A stretch of DNA of 64,000 nucleotides from SZUA-36 sp963704855 (GCA_963704855.1 CAVPHY010000028.1:434001-498000); one strand, 5' to 3'. Shown: positions 17,846 to 26,536, numbered from the stretch's first letter. Program-made: numbers and translations. Notes: generated from the letters alone by a model not told the origin.

Positions 17846-18469
17846 ATGATGATTTCCCTTTACCGGACTGCAATGGCGTTATTTCTGATTGTAGTTTTTT
17901 CCGGTTGCAGTTCATTTGGTAACAAAGAGCCGGAGTACCTAGCAAGTATCGAGGTTGCACCGTTGAAAGTCCCACCCGGTCTGGATAATCCCACCGGGCC
18001 GACACCGACACTGATCTCGGTGCCCCAGATGAGAATGCCTGCTGGCGATGAGTTGGAGCCGGCCCCGCCGCGCGTGTTAAGTACTGCGGGCAAGGGGGAT
18101 GCGAACGCCTTTATTGCATGGTCTGCGGAGGGGGCGTACCTGATGGTCAAAGACACGCAAGACAGTGTTGCCAAGAGGCTTCGTCACGCGATTGAGAACT
18201 CCGGCATGACCCTGTTGAAGGTGGGCGATTCAGGTGCGCACAAGTTCCACTACAAGCAGGTGAAGCCACCGAATGATGAAGGTTTTTTTTCGCGCATGGC
18301 ATTTTGGCGCAACCGGCCTGAATATATTGATTTTTCCGGTACGTTCATGACGAGCCTGAGGGCCGATGGACAGAATACCCGCGTCTACCTGTTGTTCGGT
18401 ACCGGTGACCCCGTTGATACGGCGGGTTGCGAGCACATACTTGGGATTTTCATGGAGCGCCTGGGTTAG
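17846..18469 (+). CDS. bamC: BamC-like (NlpB) outer-membrane lipoprotein, short form
   Basis: This 207-residue protein has a lipoprotein signal (LFLIVVFSGCSS, acylated cysteine near 21). A BamC-like extended N-terminal segment (YLASIEVAPLKVPPGLDNP) is followed by one helix-grip-like domain with DTQDSVAKRLRHAIENSGM and GFFSRMAFWRN. BamC is a peripheral component of the outer-membrane protein assembly complex. E. coli BamC has 344 residues with two helix-grip domains; this protein has only one, a form I believe common in non-enteric gammaproteobacteria. dapA, which precedes bamC in E. coli, is absent here. Confidence 0.75.
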   Translation: MMISLYRTAMALFLIVVFSGCSSFGNKEPEYLASIEVAPLKVPPGLDNPTGPTPTLISVPQMRMPAGDELEPAPPRVLSTAGKGDANAFIAWSAEGAYLMVKDTQDSVAKRLRHAIENSGMTLLKVGDSGAHKFHYKQVKPPNDEGFFSRMAFWRNRPEYIDFSGTFMTSLRADGQNTRVYLLFGTGDPVDTAGCEHILGIFMERLG

Positions 18470-18522
18470 CAAACGCAATCCGTTTCTCACCCCGTCCGGA
18501 TCAGGGTCGGGGAATTCCGTGT

Positions 18523-18846
18523 TTAGCGTTTGAGTAGTTTTAATTTATCCGGTTTGCCGTCCCATTCGGCTGCGTCTGCCGGTGGTTCTTTTGCTTCGGT
18601 GATGACCGGCCAGACCAATGAAAGCTCGGCATTGAGTGCAATGAACTGCTCCTGTCCATCCGGCAGGTCGTCTTCAGGGAAAATGGCTTCAGCGGGGCAT
18701 TCCGGCTCACACAGGGTGCAATCTATGCACTCTTCCGGGTCGATGACCAGGAAGTTCGGCCCTTCATGGAAGCAGTCAACCGGACAGACTTCAATGCAGT
18801 CCATATATTTACACTTGATGCAGTTTTCAGTAACAACGAAGGTCAT
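18523..18846 (-). CDS. fdxA: 7Fe-8S ferredoxin FdxA
   Basis: This 107-residue protein has two clustered cysteine motifs: ENCIKCKYMDCIEVCPVDCF and ECIDCTLCEPECP. They fit one 3Fe-4S and one 4Fe-4S cluster, as in Azotobacter ferredoxin I. The acidic C-terminal extension (KEPPADAAEWDGKPDK) is typical of FdxA. It is a small cytoplasmic electron carrier. The redox partner is not evident; neighbouring genes are unrelated. The 322 bp between its start and the next gene at 19169 contain no gene I can support, and probably hold both divergent promoters. Confidence 0.93.
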   Translation of the reverse strand: MTFVVTENCIKCKYMDCIEVCPVDCFHEGPNFLVIDPEECIDCTLCEPECPAEAIFPEDDLPDGQEQFIALNAELSLVWPVITEAKEPPADAAEWDGKPDKLKLLKR

Positions 18847-19168
18847 TGTGCCTGTTTTCCTTTTATTTGGCGGTCGGTGACCGGGTTAATGATACCCTGC
18901 CTGGCACGGCAGCTTAAACGATTAGGATACTAAATTTCTGCAGTTCATCACACATGTTTCGTTGCTTTCATTACAATTCGAATACACAATCAGCACTGTG
19001 ATGCAGCGGGCTCTAAACCGTCCCGGAAAACTGTGAAATTGAACCTTTGTCTTAATGTTGATAAGGTGACCGCAGTTTGGATCGACCAGTTTCACGCCAG
19101 GCTTTGACGGCGCTGCCTGTTTGCGGCTAAGGCAATAAAAAATGTGTTTTTATATCAGGATATTCAAT

Positions 19169-19852
19169 ATGTTCAGAAGGATTTCTTTAGTTGCGCTGTT
19201 GATAATCGTCAGCTCTTCTGTTTTGGCGCAATACGACCATCCCAGGAAAAAGCCCTCAGACGCAGGCTCTCGTGATGGTCGATGGGAGGGCAGCGTCATC
19301 CTGGCCTACCAGACTGGTATAGACAAAAGTTATGAAGGTGGGTCTGAACTGTCGGTGGATAGCACGGCGGGCTGGGGTCTCAGTTTTGCCTGGAACTGGA
19401 CAGAAAAGTGGAACCTGTCTTACAGGTTTCTATCAACCAGTCCCAGTTACACGGCGCTGATTGTGCCGGAAGATTCGATAGAGGAACCGAGTACGATTAA
19501 CCACGATATGTCGAAAGTTTCGCACCAGTTTAATGTTACTTACAACTTCAGCAGAAAGGCGTTCACCCCCTTCGTTGTTGCCGGTATCGGCTGGACCAAG
19601 CTGGATTCGAATGTTCCCAGTGCACCGCCCTCGGTGGGCTGTTGGTGGGACCCCTGGTGGGGATACATTTGTATTTCTGACTGGGAAACATACACCACAT
19701 CACAATTTACCTATAACCTTGGTGCGGGTGTGCGCTGGGACATTAACAACGCCGTGTACACAAAGGCCTCGTATGTCCGCGAGTTCCTCAGTGCGGAGAA
19801 CGGTTCTATCGATTTGGATACGGCGATTATTGAGCTTGGATTGATGTTCTGA
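19169..19852 (+). CDS. Small outer-membrane beta-barrel protein (OmpW/OMP_b-brl-like)
   Basis: The protein has 227 residues from ATG 19169, which has AGGA eight bases upstream; an ATG 27 bases earlier is less likely. After a signal peptide (LLIIVSSSVLAQ) come alternating strand patterns such as WGLSFAWNWTEKWNLSYRF and FTPFVVAGIGW. The protein ends ...AIIELGLMF with a terminal phenylalanine. It probably forms an eight-stranded barrel. A tryptophan-rich loop (CWWDPWWGYICISDWE) carries two cysteines and is unusual. The function is unknown. A thioredoxin-fold protein starts 23 bp downstream, so the two may be co-transcribed. Confidence 0.68.
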   Translation: MFRRISLVALLIIVSSSVLAQYDHPRKKPSDAGSRDGRWEGSVILAYQTGIDKSYEGGSELSVDSTAGWGLSFAWNWTEKWNLSYRFLSTSPSYTALIVPEDSIEEPSTINHDMSKVSHQFNVTYNFSRKAFTPFVVAGIGWTKLDSNVPSAPPSVGCWWDPWWGYICISDWETYTTSQFTYNLGAGVRWDINNAVYTKASYVREFLSAENGSIDLDTAIIELGLMF

Positions 19853-19875
19853 GCTGGCAGTTCAGACCTGTGAGG

Positions 19876-20388
19876 ATGATTTCAGACTTGACCTTTGGTG
19901 TGCGCATTCAGGCCGCCTTCTTTTCGTTACTAATGCTGGCTGCTGCGCAGTCATCCCCGGCCGCCCAGCGCGGCATTGATGCAGCCGACAACCTCGCCGA
20001 AACAGGTCTGCTGTCACGTCAGCAGGATATCCCTGTTATCGTTTTTGTTTCCCGCGATGCCTGCCCCTATTGCCGCACTTTGCGCGACAAGATCCTGGAG
20101 CCAATGCTCGCGGCAGGTAAGTTCGACCATCGGGCGATATTGGTGGAGATCAGCCTGGACCGGGGCGAGTCGCTGACGGGTTTTAAAAACACGCAAATGA
20201 CTGCGAAGGATTTTGCTGAGTCCTACCGGGCGGAGATCACACCAACACTTTTATTTCTTGATTCCAACGGGCGTGAAATCAGTAGGCGGCGGGTCGGCAT
20301 CTCCAACCTGGAGCTTTACGGCCACTACCTGCAAGAGTCGATTGATGAAGCATTGCGGGCCATCCGCATGGAAGGGCCCGGGGAGTGA
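19876..20388 (+). CDS. Exported thioredoxin-fold protein (SoxW-like)
   Basis: The protein has 170 residues from ATG 19876; a GTG six bases earlier is an alternative, and neither has a good ribosome-binding site. A signal-like hydrophobic segment (AAFFSLLMLAAAQSSPAA) precedes a thioredoxin domain with active site CPYC and the cis-proline segment EITPTLLFLDSNGREI. It resembles periplasmic thioredoxins such as SoxW/SoxS that keep Sox proteins reduced. It lies 3 kb from the sox cluster, so this role is an inference. It could equally serve the upstream cysteine-containing barrel protein. Confidence 0.68.
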   Translation: MISDLTFGVRIQAAFFSLLMLAAAQSSPAAQRGIDAADNLAETGLLSRQQDIPVIVFVSRDACPYCRTLRDKILEPMLAAGKFDHRAILVEISLDRGESLTGFKNTQMTAKDFAESYRAEITPTLLFLDSNGREISRRRVGISNLELYGHYLQESIDEALRAIRMEGPGE

Positions 20389-20398
20389 ACGTCCGGTT

Positions 20399-20429
20399 TT
20401 AAAAGACCCCGGGCCGGGCGGCCCGGGGT
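20399..20429 (-). terminator. GC-rich Rho-independent terminator between convergent genes
   Basis: ACCCCGGGCC (20406-20415) pairs with GGCCCGGGGT (20420-20429) around a 4-nt loop. On the minus strand it is followed by CTTTTAAAA, so it terminates the FadL-type gene. The plus strand has only a weak T-rich tail after it. Confidence 0.78.
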
Positions 20430-20443
20430 ATCTGATTTAAAAA

Positions 20444-21832
20444 TTAACGCCAGCCGTAGCTGAATTCAATTTCCCACTGATCCATATCAAATGAAATGGT
20501 CTGGGAAGGATCCAGCGGATTCGGGCCTGTGACCTTCTTGTTGAATCCATACATGAAGGACATATTGAATTCATCACCCGAAGTCAGCGTACGGGTAAAA
20601 CCAAAGGTCAGGTGATCTTCGATGACGCCCGGTGCGAGGATGTTGAACAGGACTTCAGAATCGGGGATGGGCTGTTTGCCATGGCTGAAGCCGGCACGCC
20701 AGGTCCAGTCATTGCTTACAGTCCATTGTCCGCCGATCTTGTAGACGGTCATATCATCCCAACCAAAACCCGGTCCATTTTTGCCACCAAGGCAGTAGGA
20801 AACATCCATGCTTTGGGGGTTGGCCGTTGGGCAGGAAAACAGGTTGGAAAACATATTTCCTACCGAGTCCACGTCGCTGTACCAGATTTTTTCAACATCG
20901 AAGTTCAGTGCAAAGTTTTCCTGAGGACGGAAAGTCAGACCCAGTTTCAGGTCAGCCGGGATATCCATGCTGCCCTTTTCGGCAAACAGGTCAGAGTACT
21001 TGTCAAACTTGCTCATGCCAATTTTGAACTGGTAAGCAGCCGCAAACGAAACCGTTGGGGTCCAGTCCCACTTGATTCCAAGCTTGGCGCCGACGCCATA
21101 GGCCTGATCATGACCATTGTTGCTCAGGTTTTGTGGGAAAACGGTTCCGCCACTCGCGGCGAAAGTCTCGGTATAACCACCAAAAGCACTCAAGCCACGG
21201 GCCGCGAATACGGCCATCACACCAACAACGGAAGCGCCCAATGTGAAATTATCACCAATGCCTCTTGCATAGGTGAGTTCGAGGTAAGCCTGGCTCAGGT
21301 CAACACCGGCGGCGCCGTTGCCACCAGAGATTCCACCGCCGTAGGTTCCGGGCAAGGTCATAACAGGTGCTGGTCCGGGTCCATCCGGGTCGAACGTGGC
21401 AGTGCCACCGTTCCACGTGGTGTTCATACCGCCTTTGCCGTAAAAGGATGCGGCCCAGGCGCTTTGATCGTCGATACTCCAGGCGCCGGCCATGTGGGGT
21501 ATATAAAAATACTTGTTGTCGCTGTCGATATTATTGGGGCCGATCGTAAAAGTGCCACCCTGGCCGTTGTACTGGCTGCTGGAGGTCTCGTAACTGCGCA
21601 GAGGGCTGAATACGGCGATACCCAGGTCATATTTACCGGTATTGGACAGTGCCGAGGCCGGGTTATTGGCAACAGAAATCGCATCTTCGGGCATGGCCAG
21701 GCCTGAGCCTGCCAATCCTTTGTTCTTGGTCCCTGTACCATGGGTGAAATAACCATTGGTTGCCCACAGGGGGGTCGTGAGAAGAATGGTAACGATGGCT
21801 GTGGCCAGCCGGGTTTGTTTTTTGAGCTGCAT
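20444..21832 (-). CDS. OmpP1/FadL/TodX-family outer-membrane transporter
   Basis: The protein has 462 residues. The signal peptide ends before the family N-terminus TNGYFTHGTGTKNKGLAGSG, with AMPEDAISVANNPAS, the hatch-domain block of FadL. Later segments IPADLKLGLTFRPQENFALN and FDVEKIWYSDVDSV are also FadL-like, and it ends EIEFSYGWR. It takes hydrophobic molecules such as fatty acids or aromatics through the outer membrane. A paa cluster in the same window makes aromatics plausible, but the substrate is not shown. Upstream lies an 8-11-8 inverted repeat (21909-21935), a candidate operator. Confidence 0.85.
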   Translation of the reverse strand: MQLKKQTRLATAIVTILLTTPLWATNGYFTHGTGTKNKGLAGSGLAMPEDAISVANNPASALSNTGKYDLGIAVFSPLRSYETSSSQYNGQGGTFTIGPNNIDSDNKYFYIPHMAGAWSIDDQSAWAASFYGKGGMNTTWNGGTATFDPDGPGPAPVMTLPGTYGGGISGGNGAAGVDLSQAYLELTYARGIGDNFTLGASVVGVMAVFAARGLSAFGGYTETFAASGGTVFPQNLSNNGHDQAYGVGAKLGIKWDWTPTVSFAAAYQFKIGMSKFDKYSDLFAEKGSMDIPADLKLGLTFRPQENFALNFDVEKIWYSDVDSVGNMFSNLFSCPTANPQSMDVSYCLGGKNGPGFGWDDMTVYKIGGQWTVSNDWTWRAGFSHGKQPIPDSEVLFNILAPGVIEDHLTFGFTRTLTSGDEFNMSFMYGFNKKVTGPNPLDPSQTISFDMDQWEIEFSYGWR

Positions 21833-21908
21833 TTCAGCGCTCCTTTGTGATCCAGAAAAATGAAGAATTAGTTATTTTGGAGTTTCCCCGCACACAACTA
21901 TTGTTTAA

Positions 21909-21935
21909 ATTACGTTAAGCTAATGTACGTAATTG
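21909..21935. promoter_or_regulatory. Candidate operator upstream of the FadL-type gene
   Basis: AATTACGT (21909-21916) and ACGTAATT (21928-21935) are exact inverted repeats separated by 11 bases, 77 nt before the FadL-type start. Spacing of about two helical turns fits a dimeric regulator. The regulator is unknown. Confidence 0.45.
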
Positions 21936-22023
21936 CACTATAAGTGTTTAGGCTTATAAATCAAGCGAATTTGAGGAGCTGAAGTGTGATTTCTTGACCT
22001 GTGTCATGAAATCCGGACAAAAC

Positions 22024-22353
22024 TCAGAGGGCACAACCCTCGGGTGCGCAAAACAACTCGTAGAGAACCTCAACAATCCTCGATGCCTCACCGCTTTTGA
22101 GTGAGTAATAAATTGTCTGTGCTTCCCGGCGAGTATCTACCAGGCCTTCCTTGCGCATTCTTGAAAGGTGTTGGGACAGCGGAGACTGGGGGATTTCGAG
22201 TAAATCGGCGATCTCTCCAACCGATTTTTCTCCGTCTGCGAGGTGGCACAGTATCATCAGGCGGTCTTTGTGGCCGAGCGTTTTCATCAGGGCGCTGGCG
22301 CGCGAGGCTGACTGGGCCATTTGATTCAGGTCAATATCCGCATTATGTTTCAT
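22024..22353 (-). CDS. bigR: ArsR-family repressor, BigR/SqrR-like sulfane-sulfur sensor
   Basis: This 109-residue winged-helix protein has DRLMILCHLADGEKSVGEIADLL and a recognition helix in QSPLSQHLSRMRKEGLV. The two cysteines diagnostic of the BigR/SqrR/YgaV group are present: C36 in ILCHL and C102 in ELFC, with an extra C107. In this group persulfides join the two cysteines into a tetrasulfide and release DNA, inducing sulfide-oxidation genes. The gene follows a secreted MBL-fold gene and lies beside the sox cluster, so it is the best candidate for control of sulfur genes in this window. The metal site of classical ArsR (ELCVCD) is absent. Confidence 0.88.
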   Translation of the reverse strand: MKHNADIDLNQMAQSASRASALMKTLGHKDRLMILCHLADGEKSVGEIADLLEIPQSPLSQHLSRMRKEGLVDTRREAQTIYYSLKSGEASRIVEVLYELFCAPEGCAL

Positions 22354-22401
22354 GTAACCGTTATCCTTTCCAAACTTTTCAACTTATCAATAAATCGACT
22401 A

Positions 22402-23334
22402 TCAAATTCCTACGCAATCCAGGTCGTTTGCACGCACCACAATGCCGCTGAATCGGGATTGAATCTCCTGCAGATTTTCTTCCCCGTTTTCAAGGCTTCG
22501 TGCCATGAAATGACTTAATACTAACTTACCCGCACCAGTTTCGGCAGCTATCTTACCAATAACACTCGGTGGTGCGTGTAATTTCCTGCCAACCCCGCTG
22601 ATGTTTTCTGGCACTGGCATATGCATGACCAGAACGTCAGTTCCACGCGCAAAGTTGATAAATGCGTCAAAGCTACCATTCTGGTCACCGGCGAATACGA
22701 TGCTTTTCTGCCCGACCCGGATACGATAAGCCAGCGCAGGTACCGGGCCATGTGGAACACCAAGCGCAATTATTTCAACATCGGTGGAATCTGCATAGAC
22801 CCTGACCGCCTTACCAGGCACCGAATCAACTTCGATTGATTCCAGTTTAACCAGTCCTTCGCTGCCGTCCAGATAGCCGTCCAGGTAGGCATAAGCGCCA
22901 TGGCTCTGACCGAGGAGTCGCTCAAGGTAATCAGCTGTACCGGGATAATCGCCGCCGGCAGCGGGTCCACTGATTGACAACGCGCGGACTCGTTCTGAAA
23001 AATAGCCTGATTTCAACAATGCGACCAGGTCGGTGGAATGATCGGTATGAAAGTGACTGATGGCGATGTGTTCGAGATCTTCAAAGCGTGCACCGGCCTC
23101 ACCAAAACGCAAAAAAACACCACCGCCTGCATCGACCAGGAACTTTGACCGGCCATTCATCCAGATCAGATAACCAGAAGATGCCCGACCATCGTCTGCG
23201 ATCGGTCCGCCTGATCCCAACACCTGCAGCGTGATAGCTCCAGCCAGGCTGCAACCGGCAGATGTGGTATCGGCCAGCCCGTCAACGGCCACGCTACAAA
23301 ACAGGGCGACGAGAATTGATAAACGAAATTTCAT
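22402..23334 (-). CDS. Secreted MBL-fold metallohydrolase
   Basis: This 310-residue protein has a signal peptide (SILVALFCSVAVDGLA). The metallo-beta-lactamase fold shows the zinc motif HFHTDHSTD, a second-site aspartate in IVFAGDQNGS and a final histidine in LVLSHFM. The nearest known relatives are RNase Z-like and arylsulfatase-like MBL hydrolases, but export argues against RNA processing. It precedes the bigR-like repressor gene by 48 bp on the same strand and diverges from soxC, with a candidate repressor site in the shared promoter. A role on an extracellular sulfur compound is an inference; the substrate is not identifiable. Confidence 0.75.
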   Translation of the reverse strand: MKFRLSILVALFCSVAVDGLADTTSAGCSLAGAITLQVLGSGGPIADDGRASSGYLIWMNGRSKFLVDAGGGVFLRFGEAGARFEDLEHIAISHFHTDHSTDLVALLKSGYFSERVRALSISGPAAGGDYPGTADYLERLLGQSHGAYAYLDGYLDGSEGLVKLESIEVDSVPGKAVRVYADSTDVEIIALGVPHGPVPALAYRIRVGQKSIVFAGDQNGSFDAFINFARGTDVLVMHMPVPENISGVGRKLHAPPSVIGKIAAETGAGKLVLSHFMARSLENGEENLQEIQSRFSGIVVRANDLDCVGI

Positions 23335-23397
23335 CGAATTTAAGTTGGCGTTAAGTTCCTTCCATTTAAAATTACGGTTTTACCCACTATTGTTTTT

Positions 23398-23419
23398 TAT
23401 GTTAAGATTTTCTAATATA
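23398..23419. promoter_or_regulatory. Candidate BigR-like operator in the MBL/soxC divergent promoter
   Basis: TATGTTA-N8-TAATATA is a 7-8-7 inverted repeat with one mismatch, 49 nt before soxC. The same architecture (TATATTA-N8-TAATATA) occurs at 33518-33539 in the other sulfur promoter of this window. The AT-rich dyad form suits ArsR-family repressors. Confidence 0.62.
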
Positions 23420-23467
23420 CACCATCTCAGGGCATTATTGCCCATAAATCTCAAATCAGGAACTTAA

Positions 23468-24790
23468 ATGTTTTCAAAACCCGGTAGCGGCCCTGCCGTA
23501 TTGAGACAGGTTACGCAGGAAGCTAGTAAAGTTGATCCGGCCAAGCGCCGTGATTTTCTGAAAAAAGGCCTGGTGGTCGCGGGTGGCGCAATTGCGGGTG
23601 TGCAATTTGCTTCTACCCTGCATGCATCCCAGAATAACCTGCCGCCTAACCTGCCAGAGTGGAGTAAATCCCTCGGTGCGGGTGTCATCACCAATCCCTA
23701 TGGTCAGCCTTCACCTTTTGAAGGTGATATTGTGCGCCGGACCGTACCCTGGTTAACGGCGGACCGCATTGCGGCGATCAGCTTCACACCGCTGGCGGAG
23801 CTCGACGGTATCATTACACCGAGCGGTCTCGTGTTTGAGCGCTACCATGCGGGCGTACCAGCCATCAACCCGGATGAGTACCGCCTGATGCTCCACGGCC
23901 TGGTTGAAAGACCCCTGATTTTTACCCTCGATGAACTGCGCCGCTTCCCGAGCACCACGGCAATCAATTTTCTTGAGTGTCCGGCCAACGGTGGTATGGA
24001 GTGGCGGGCTGCGCAAATGGATGCGCTGCAGTTTACACATGGCATGATCAGTTGTTGCGAGTGGACCGGTGTGCTGTTGAGCACGCTGCTGGAAGAGGTG
24101 GGCGTCAAGCCTGAAGCCAAGTGGATACTGGCCGAGGGGGCGGATGGTGCGCACATGAGCCGCAGCATCCCGCTGGAAAAAGCGCTGGATGACACCCTGA
24201 TCGTCTATGCCCAGAATGGTGAGCCGCTAAGACCGGAGCAGGGTTACCCGGTACGGATATTCAACCCGGGTTGGGAGGGCAATACCAGTGTGAAGTGGCT
24301 GCGTCGCCTGGAAGTAGGGGATGAGCCCTGGTATCACCGCGAGGAAACTTCCAAGTACACGGACTTGCTGGCGGATGGCCGCGCGAGGAAGTTCAGCTAT
24401 ATCCAGGAAGGCAACTCGGTAGTCACTTTTCCGTGCCCCGAGCGCCCGCTGAAACAGAAAGGCCGTTACGAACTGGAAGGGCTGGCCTGGTCTGGAAACG
24501 GCAAGATCAAACGTGTTGATGTTTCCTTTGATGGTGGTGCGAACTGGCAGCAGGCACGCCTCAAGGGATTGGTTTTACCCAAGGCCCTGACACGATTCAG
24601 CCTGGAGTTTACCTGGGATGGATCACCGGCCCTGATCCAGAGCCGGTCGACGGATGAGACGGGTTATGTTCAACCTACGTTTACCCAGTTGCGGGATGCG
24701 CGTGGTACCAATTCGATCTACCACAAGAACGCGATTCACACCTGGCGATTGCATGCAGACGGGACGGTGACCAATGTCCAGATTAGCTAA
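23468..24790 (+). CDS. soxC: SoxC, molybdenum subunit of sulfane dehydrogenase SoxCD
   Basis: This 440-residue protein has a twin-arginine signal (AKRRDFLKKGLVVAGGAIAG) after a hydrophilic lead. A sulfite-oxidase molybdopterin domain (about 80-300) has the molybdenum ligand C171 in NFLECPANGGMEWR, and a C-terminal dimerisation domain follows (KRVDVSFDGGANWQQARL). With SoxD it removes six electrons from the sulfane sulfur carried on SoxY. Its presence predicts complete thiosulfate oxidation to sulfate without sulfur-globule storage. It is the first gene of the sox operon and overlaps soxD by 17 bp. Confidence 0.95.
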   Translation: MFSKPGSGPAVLRQVTQEASKVDPAKRRDFLKKGLVVAGGAIAGVQFASTLHASQNNLPPNLPEWSKSLGAGVITNPYGQPSPFEGDIVRRTVPWLTADRIAAISFTPLAELDGIITPSGLVFERYHAGVPAINPDEYRLMLHGLVERPLIFTLDELRRFPSTTAINFLECPANGGMEWRAAQMDALQFTHGMISCCEWTGVLLSTLLEEVGVKPEAKWILAEGADGAHMSRSIPLEKALDDTLIVYAQNGEPLRPEQGYPVRIFNPGWEGNTSVKWLRRLEVGDEPWYHREETSKYTDLLADGRARKFSYIQEGNSVVTFPCPERPLKQKGRYELEGLAWSGNGKIKRVDVSFDGGANWQQARLKGLVLPKALTRFSLEFTWDGSPALIQSRSTDETGYVQPTFTQLRDARGTNSIYHKNAIHTWRLHADGTVTNVQIS

Positions 24791-25685
24791 GATGGTTTAC
24801 GTGGGATTCTTACTGATCGCAGTGCTTGCAGCTGCGCCAGTCCCGGCCGAAACAGGTAAGTATGGTATTGGCACACCGGCAACGGCGGAAGAGATCGCAG
24901 GCTGGGATATCGATATCCGGCCCGATGGCATGGGCTTACCGCCCGGCAGTGGTTCGGTCGAAGACGGCGAAATGATGTACGAGGAGAAATGCGCCTCCTG
25001 CCATGGTTCATTTGGTGAGGGTGTTGGGCGCTATCCGGTATTGGCAGGTGGCGAAGGCACACTGACCGATGCCCGGCCGGACAGGACCGTCGGCAGCTAC
25101 TGGCCCTATGCGAGCACGCTGTGGGACTACATCCACCGGGCGATGCCGTTCCCGCAGCCCCAGTCGCTGACGGATGAGGAGGTCTACGCAATTACGGCCT
25201 ACGTGCTTTATCTGAATGACCTCGTAGAAGATGATTTTGTACTGACGGCGGATAACCTGGCTTCCGTTGAGATGCCAAACAGGGACGGTTTCTTTTTTGA
25301 TGACCGGCCGGACACCAATAACACCGGCTGCATGGAAAACTGCAAAGACCCGGCCACTATCGTAATCACTTCCGAGCCGTCCCTAGCCACGTTGCAAGAC
25401 GAGAGCGGTGCGGTTGTTGAAGTGACAGTCGCTGATGCCGAAGGTGGGCAGAAGGTTTACCAGCAGGCGTGTCAGATGTGCCACGAAGCAGGGGTTGCCG
25501 GTTCACCAATGATCGGCGACAAGGCCGCCTGGGCCACCCGTATTGAACAGGGCCGTGATAAGCTGGTAAGCAGTGCAATAGATGGGATCGGTGTCATGCC
25601 CCCCAAGGGCGGGCAGAGCCAGTTAAGTGACGAGGAAGTGGCATCGGCGGTAGACTTTCTGATCAAAAAGGCCACGCAGGAATAG
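24774..25685 (+). CDS. soxD: SoxD, cytochrome c subunit of sulfane dehydrogenase
   Basis: This 303-residue protein has a signal peptide (FLLIAVLAAAPVPAE). It has two haem-binding motifs, C73-ASCH and C233-QMCH, with likely methionine ligands in AMPFPQP and GVMPPKGG. Two cysteines at 186 and 190 (TGCMENC) lie between the domains, a feature of SoxD. It accepts electrons from SoxC and passes them on to the respiratory chain in the periplasm. Di-haem SoxD is typical of Paracoccus-type SoxCD. Translation is probably coupled to soxC through the 17-bp overlap. Confidence 0.93.
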   Translation: MSRLAKMVYVGFLLIAVLAAAPVPAETGKYGIGTPATAEEIAGWDIDIRPDGMGLPPGSGSVEDGEMMYEEKCASCHGSFGEGVGRYPVLAGGEGTLTDARPDRTVGSYWPYASTLWDYIHRAMPFPQPQSLTDEEVYAITAYVLYLNDLVEDDFVLTADNLASVEMPNRDGFFFDDRPDTNNTGCMENCKDPATIVITSEPSLATLQDESGAVVEVTVADAEGGQKVYQQACQMCHEAGVAGSPMIGDKAAWATRIEQGRDKLVSSAIDGIGVMPPKGGQSQLSDEEVASAVDFLIKKATQE

Positions 25686-25695
25686 ACGGAAAACC

Positions 25696-26064
25696 ATGTT
25701 AAATAAAAATAATTTACGAATGGCAATGCTCGGTGTAATCGCCGCCCTGGTATGCAGCCCTGTTTTTGCTGCCGGGGAAGGTGATGATGTCAGCCGCCTC
25801 GAACGTGGTAAGGCCATTGCTTTCGACCGCTTCAAGGGTAACTGCCTGGCCTGCCATTACGTTGAGGGCGGTGAGTTAACCGGCAATTACGGTCCGCCTT
25901 TGATTGCAATGAAAATACGTTATCCCGACCGCGATGTTTTACGTGCACAGATCTGGGATGCGGCAGTCAAGAACCCCGATACCCGGATGCCGCCGTTTGG
26001 CCGTAACCGGATACTGACCGAGGAAGAGATCGACCTGGTCACAGAATATATTCAATCGTTATAA
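25696..26064 (+). CDS. soxX: SoxX, monohaem cytochrome c
   Basis: This 122-residue protein has a signal peptide (GVIAALVCSPVFA) and one haem motif, C50-LACH, followed by GNYGPPLIAMK. The methionine ligand is in DTRMPPFGRN. The C-terminal helix ILTEEEIDLVTEYIQSL is family typical. With SoxA it forms SoxXA, which couples thiosulfate oxidatively to the SoxY cysteine. It is short compared with some SoxX proteins (about 150) but complete. It starts ten bases after soxD. Confidence 0.93.
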   Translation: MLNKNNLRMAMLGVIAALVCSPVFAAGEGDDVSRLERGKAIAFDRFKGNCLACHYVEGGELTGNYGPPLIAMKIRYPDRDVLRAQIWDAAVKNPDTRMPPFGRNRILTEEEIDLVTEYIQSL

Positions 26065-26089
26065 GTGAGATTTTTATGGGAGTTATTCG

Positions 26090-26536
26090 ATGAAACTACA
26101 ACGCAGGGCCCTTTTCAGGAGCTTGTTAACCGCTGCCGCCGTGCTGGCAGTTCCACGTTGGTTGTTCGCGGCAAGACCGGACAAGGTATTTGATGAAAAA
26201 AATGCCGAGGCAGTCGTCAGCGGCCTGTTTGACGGCCCGATTACGGAAAGTGACAAGGTGACGTTGAAAGTTCCGGATATTGCGGAAAATGGCGCCGTTG
26301 TTCCGGTAACGGTCAGCGCCGATCTGGCCGACGTTGAGTCGATCAGCGTACTGGTAGAGAACAACCCAACGCCGTTGGTTGCGATGTTCGAACTGTCACC
26401 CCAATCCGTACCGGAAGTTTCGGTCAGGATGAAGATGGGTGAGAGTTCGGTGGTGCGGACGGTCGTTAAAGCCGGTGGAAAATATTATTCCGCCAGCAAA
26501 GAAGTCAAAGTTACCATCGGTGGTTGTGGCGGCTGA
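26090..26536 (+). CDS. soxY: SoxY, sulfur-carrier subunit
   Basis: This 148-residue protein has a twin-arginine-like signal (QRRALFRSLLTAAAVLAVP). The C-terminus ends VTIGGCGG, the swinging arm whose cysteine carries the thiosulfate-derived sulfur through the cycle. Middle segments such as TVSADLADVESISVLVENNP are typical. SoxY works as a heterodimer with SoxZ, encoded next. Confidence 0.96.
   Translation: MKLQRRALFRSLLTAAAVLAVPRWLFAARPDKVFDEKNAEAVVSGLFDGPITESDKVTLKVPDIAENGAVVPVTVSADLADVESISVLVENNPTPLVAMFELSPQSVPEVSVRMKMGESSVVRTVVKAGGKYYSASKEVKVTIGGCGG

Noticed and set aside
18470..18522. Imperfect CCCCG/CGGGG hairpin between bamC and fdxA as a terminator
   Set aside because: The stem has a mismatch and no T-run on either strand.
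20612..21706. Long plus-strand open frame (364 codons) opposite the FadL-type gene
   Set aside because: The minus-strand gene has a signal peptide and clear FadL motifs over its full length; the opposite frame shows no motif, no ribosome-binding site and biased composition, so it is a shadow.
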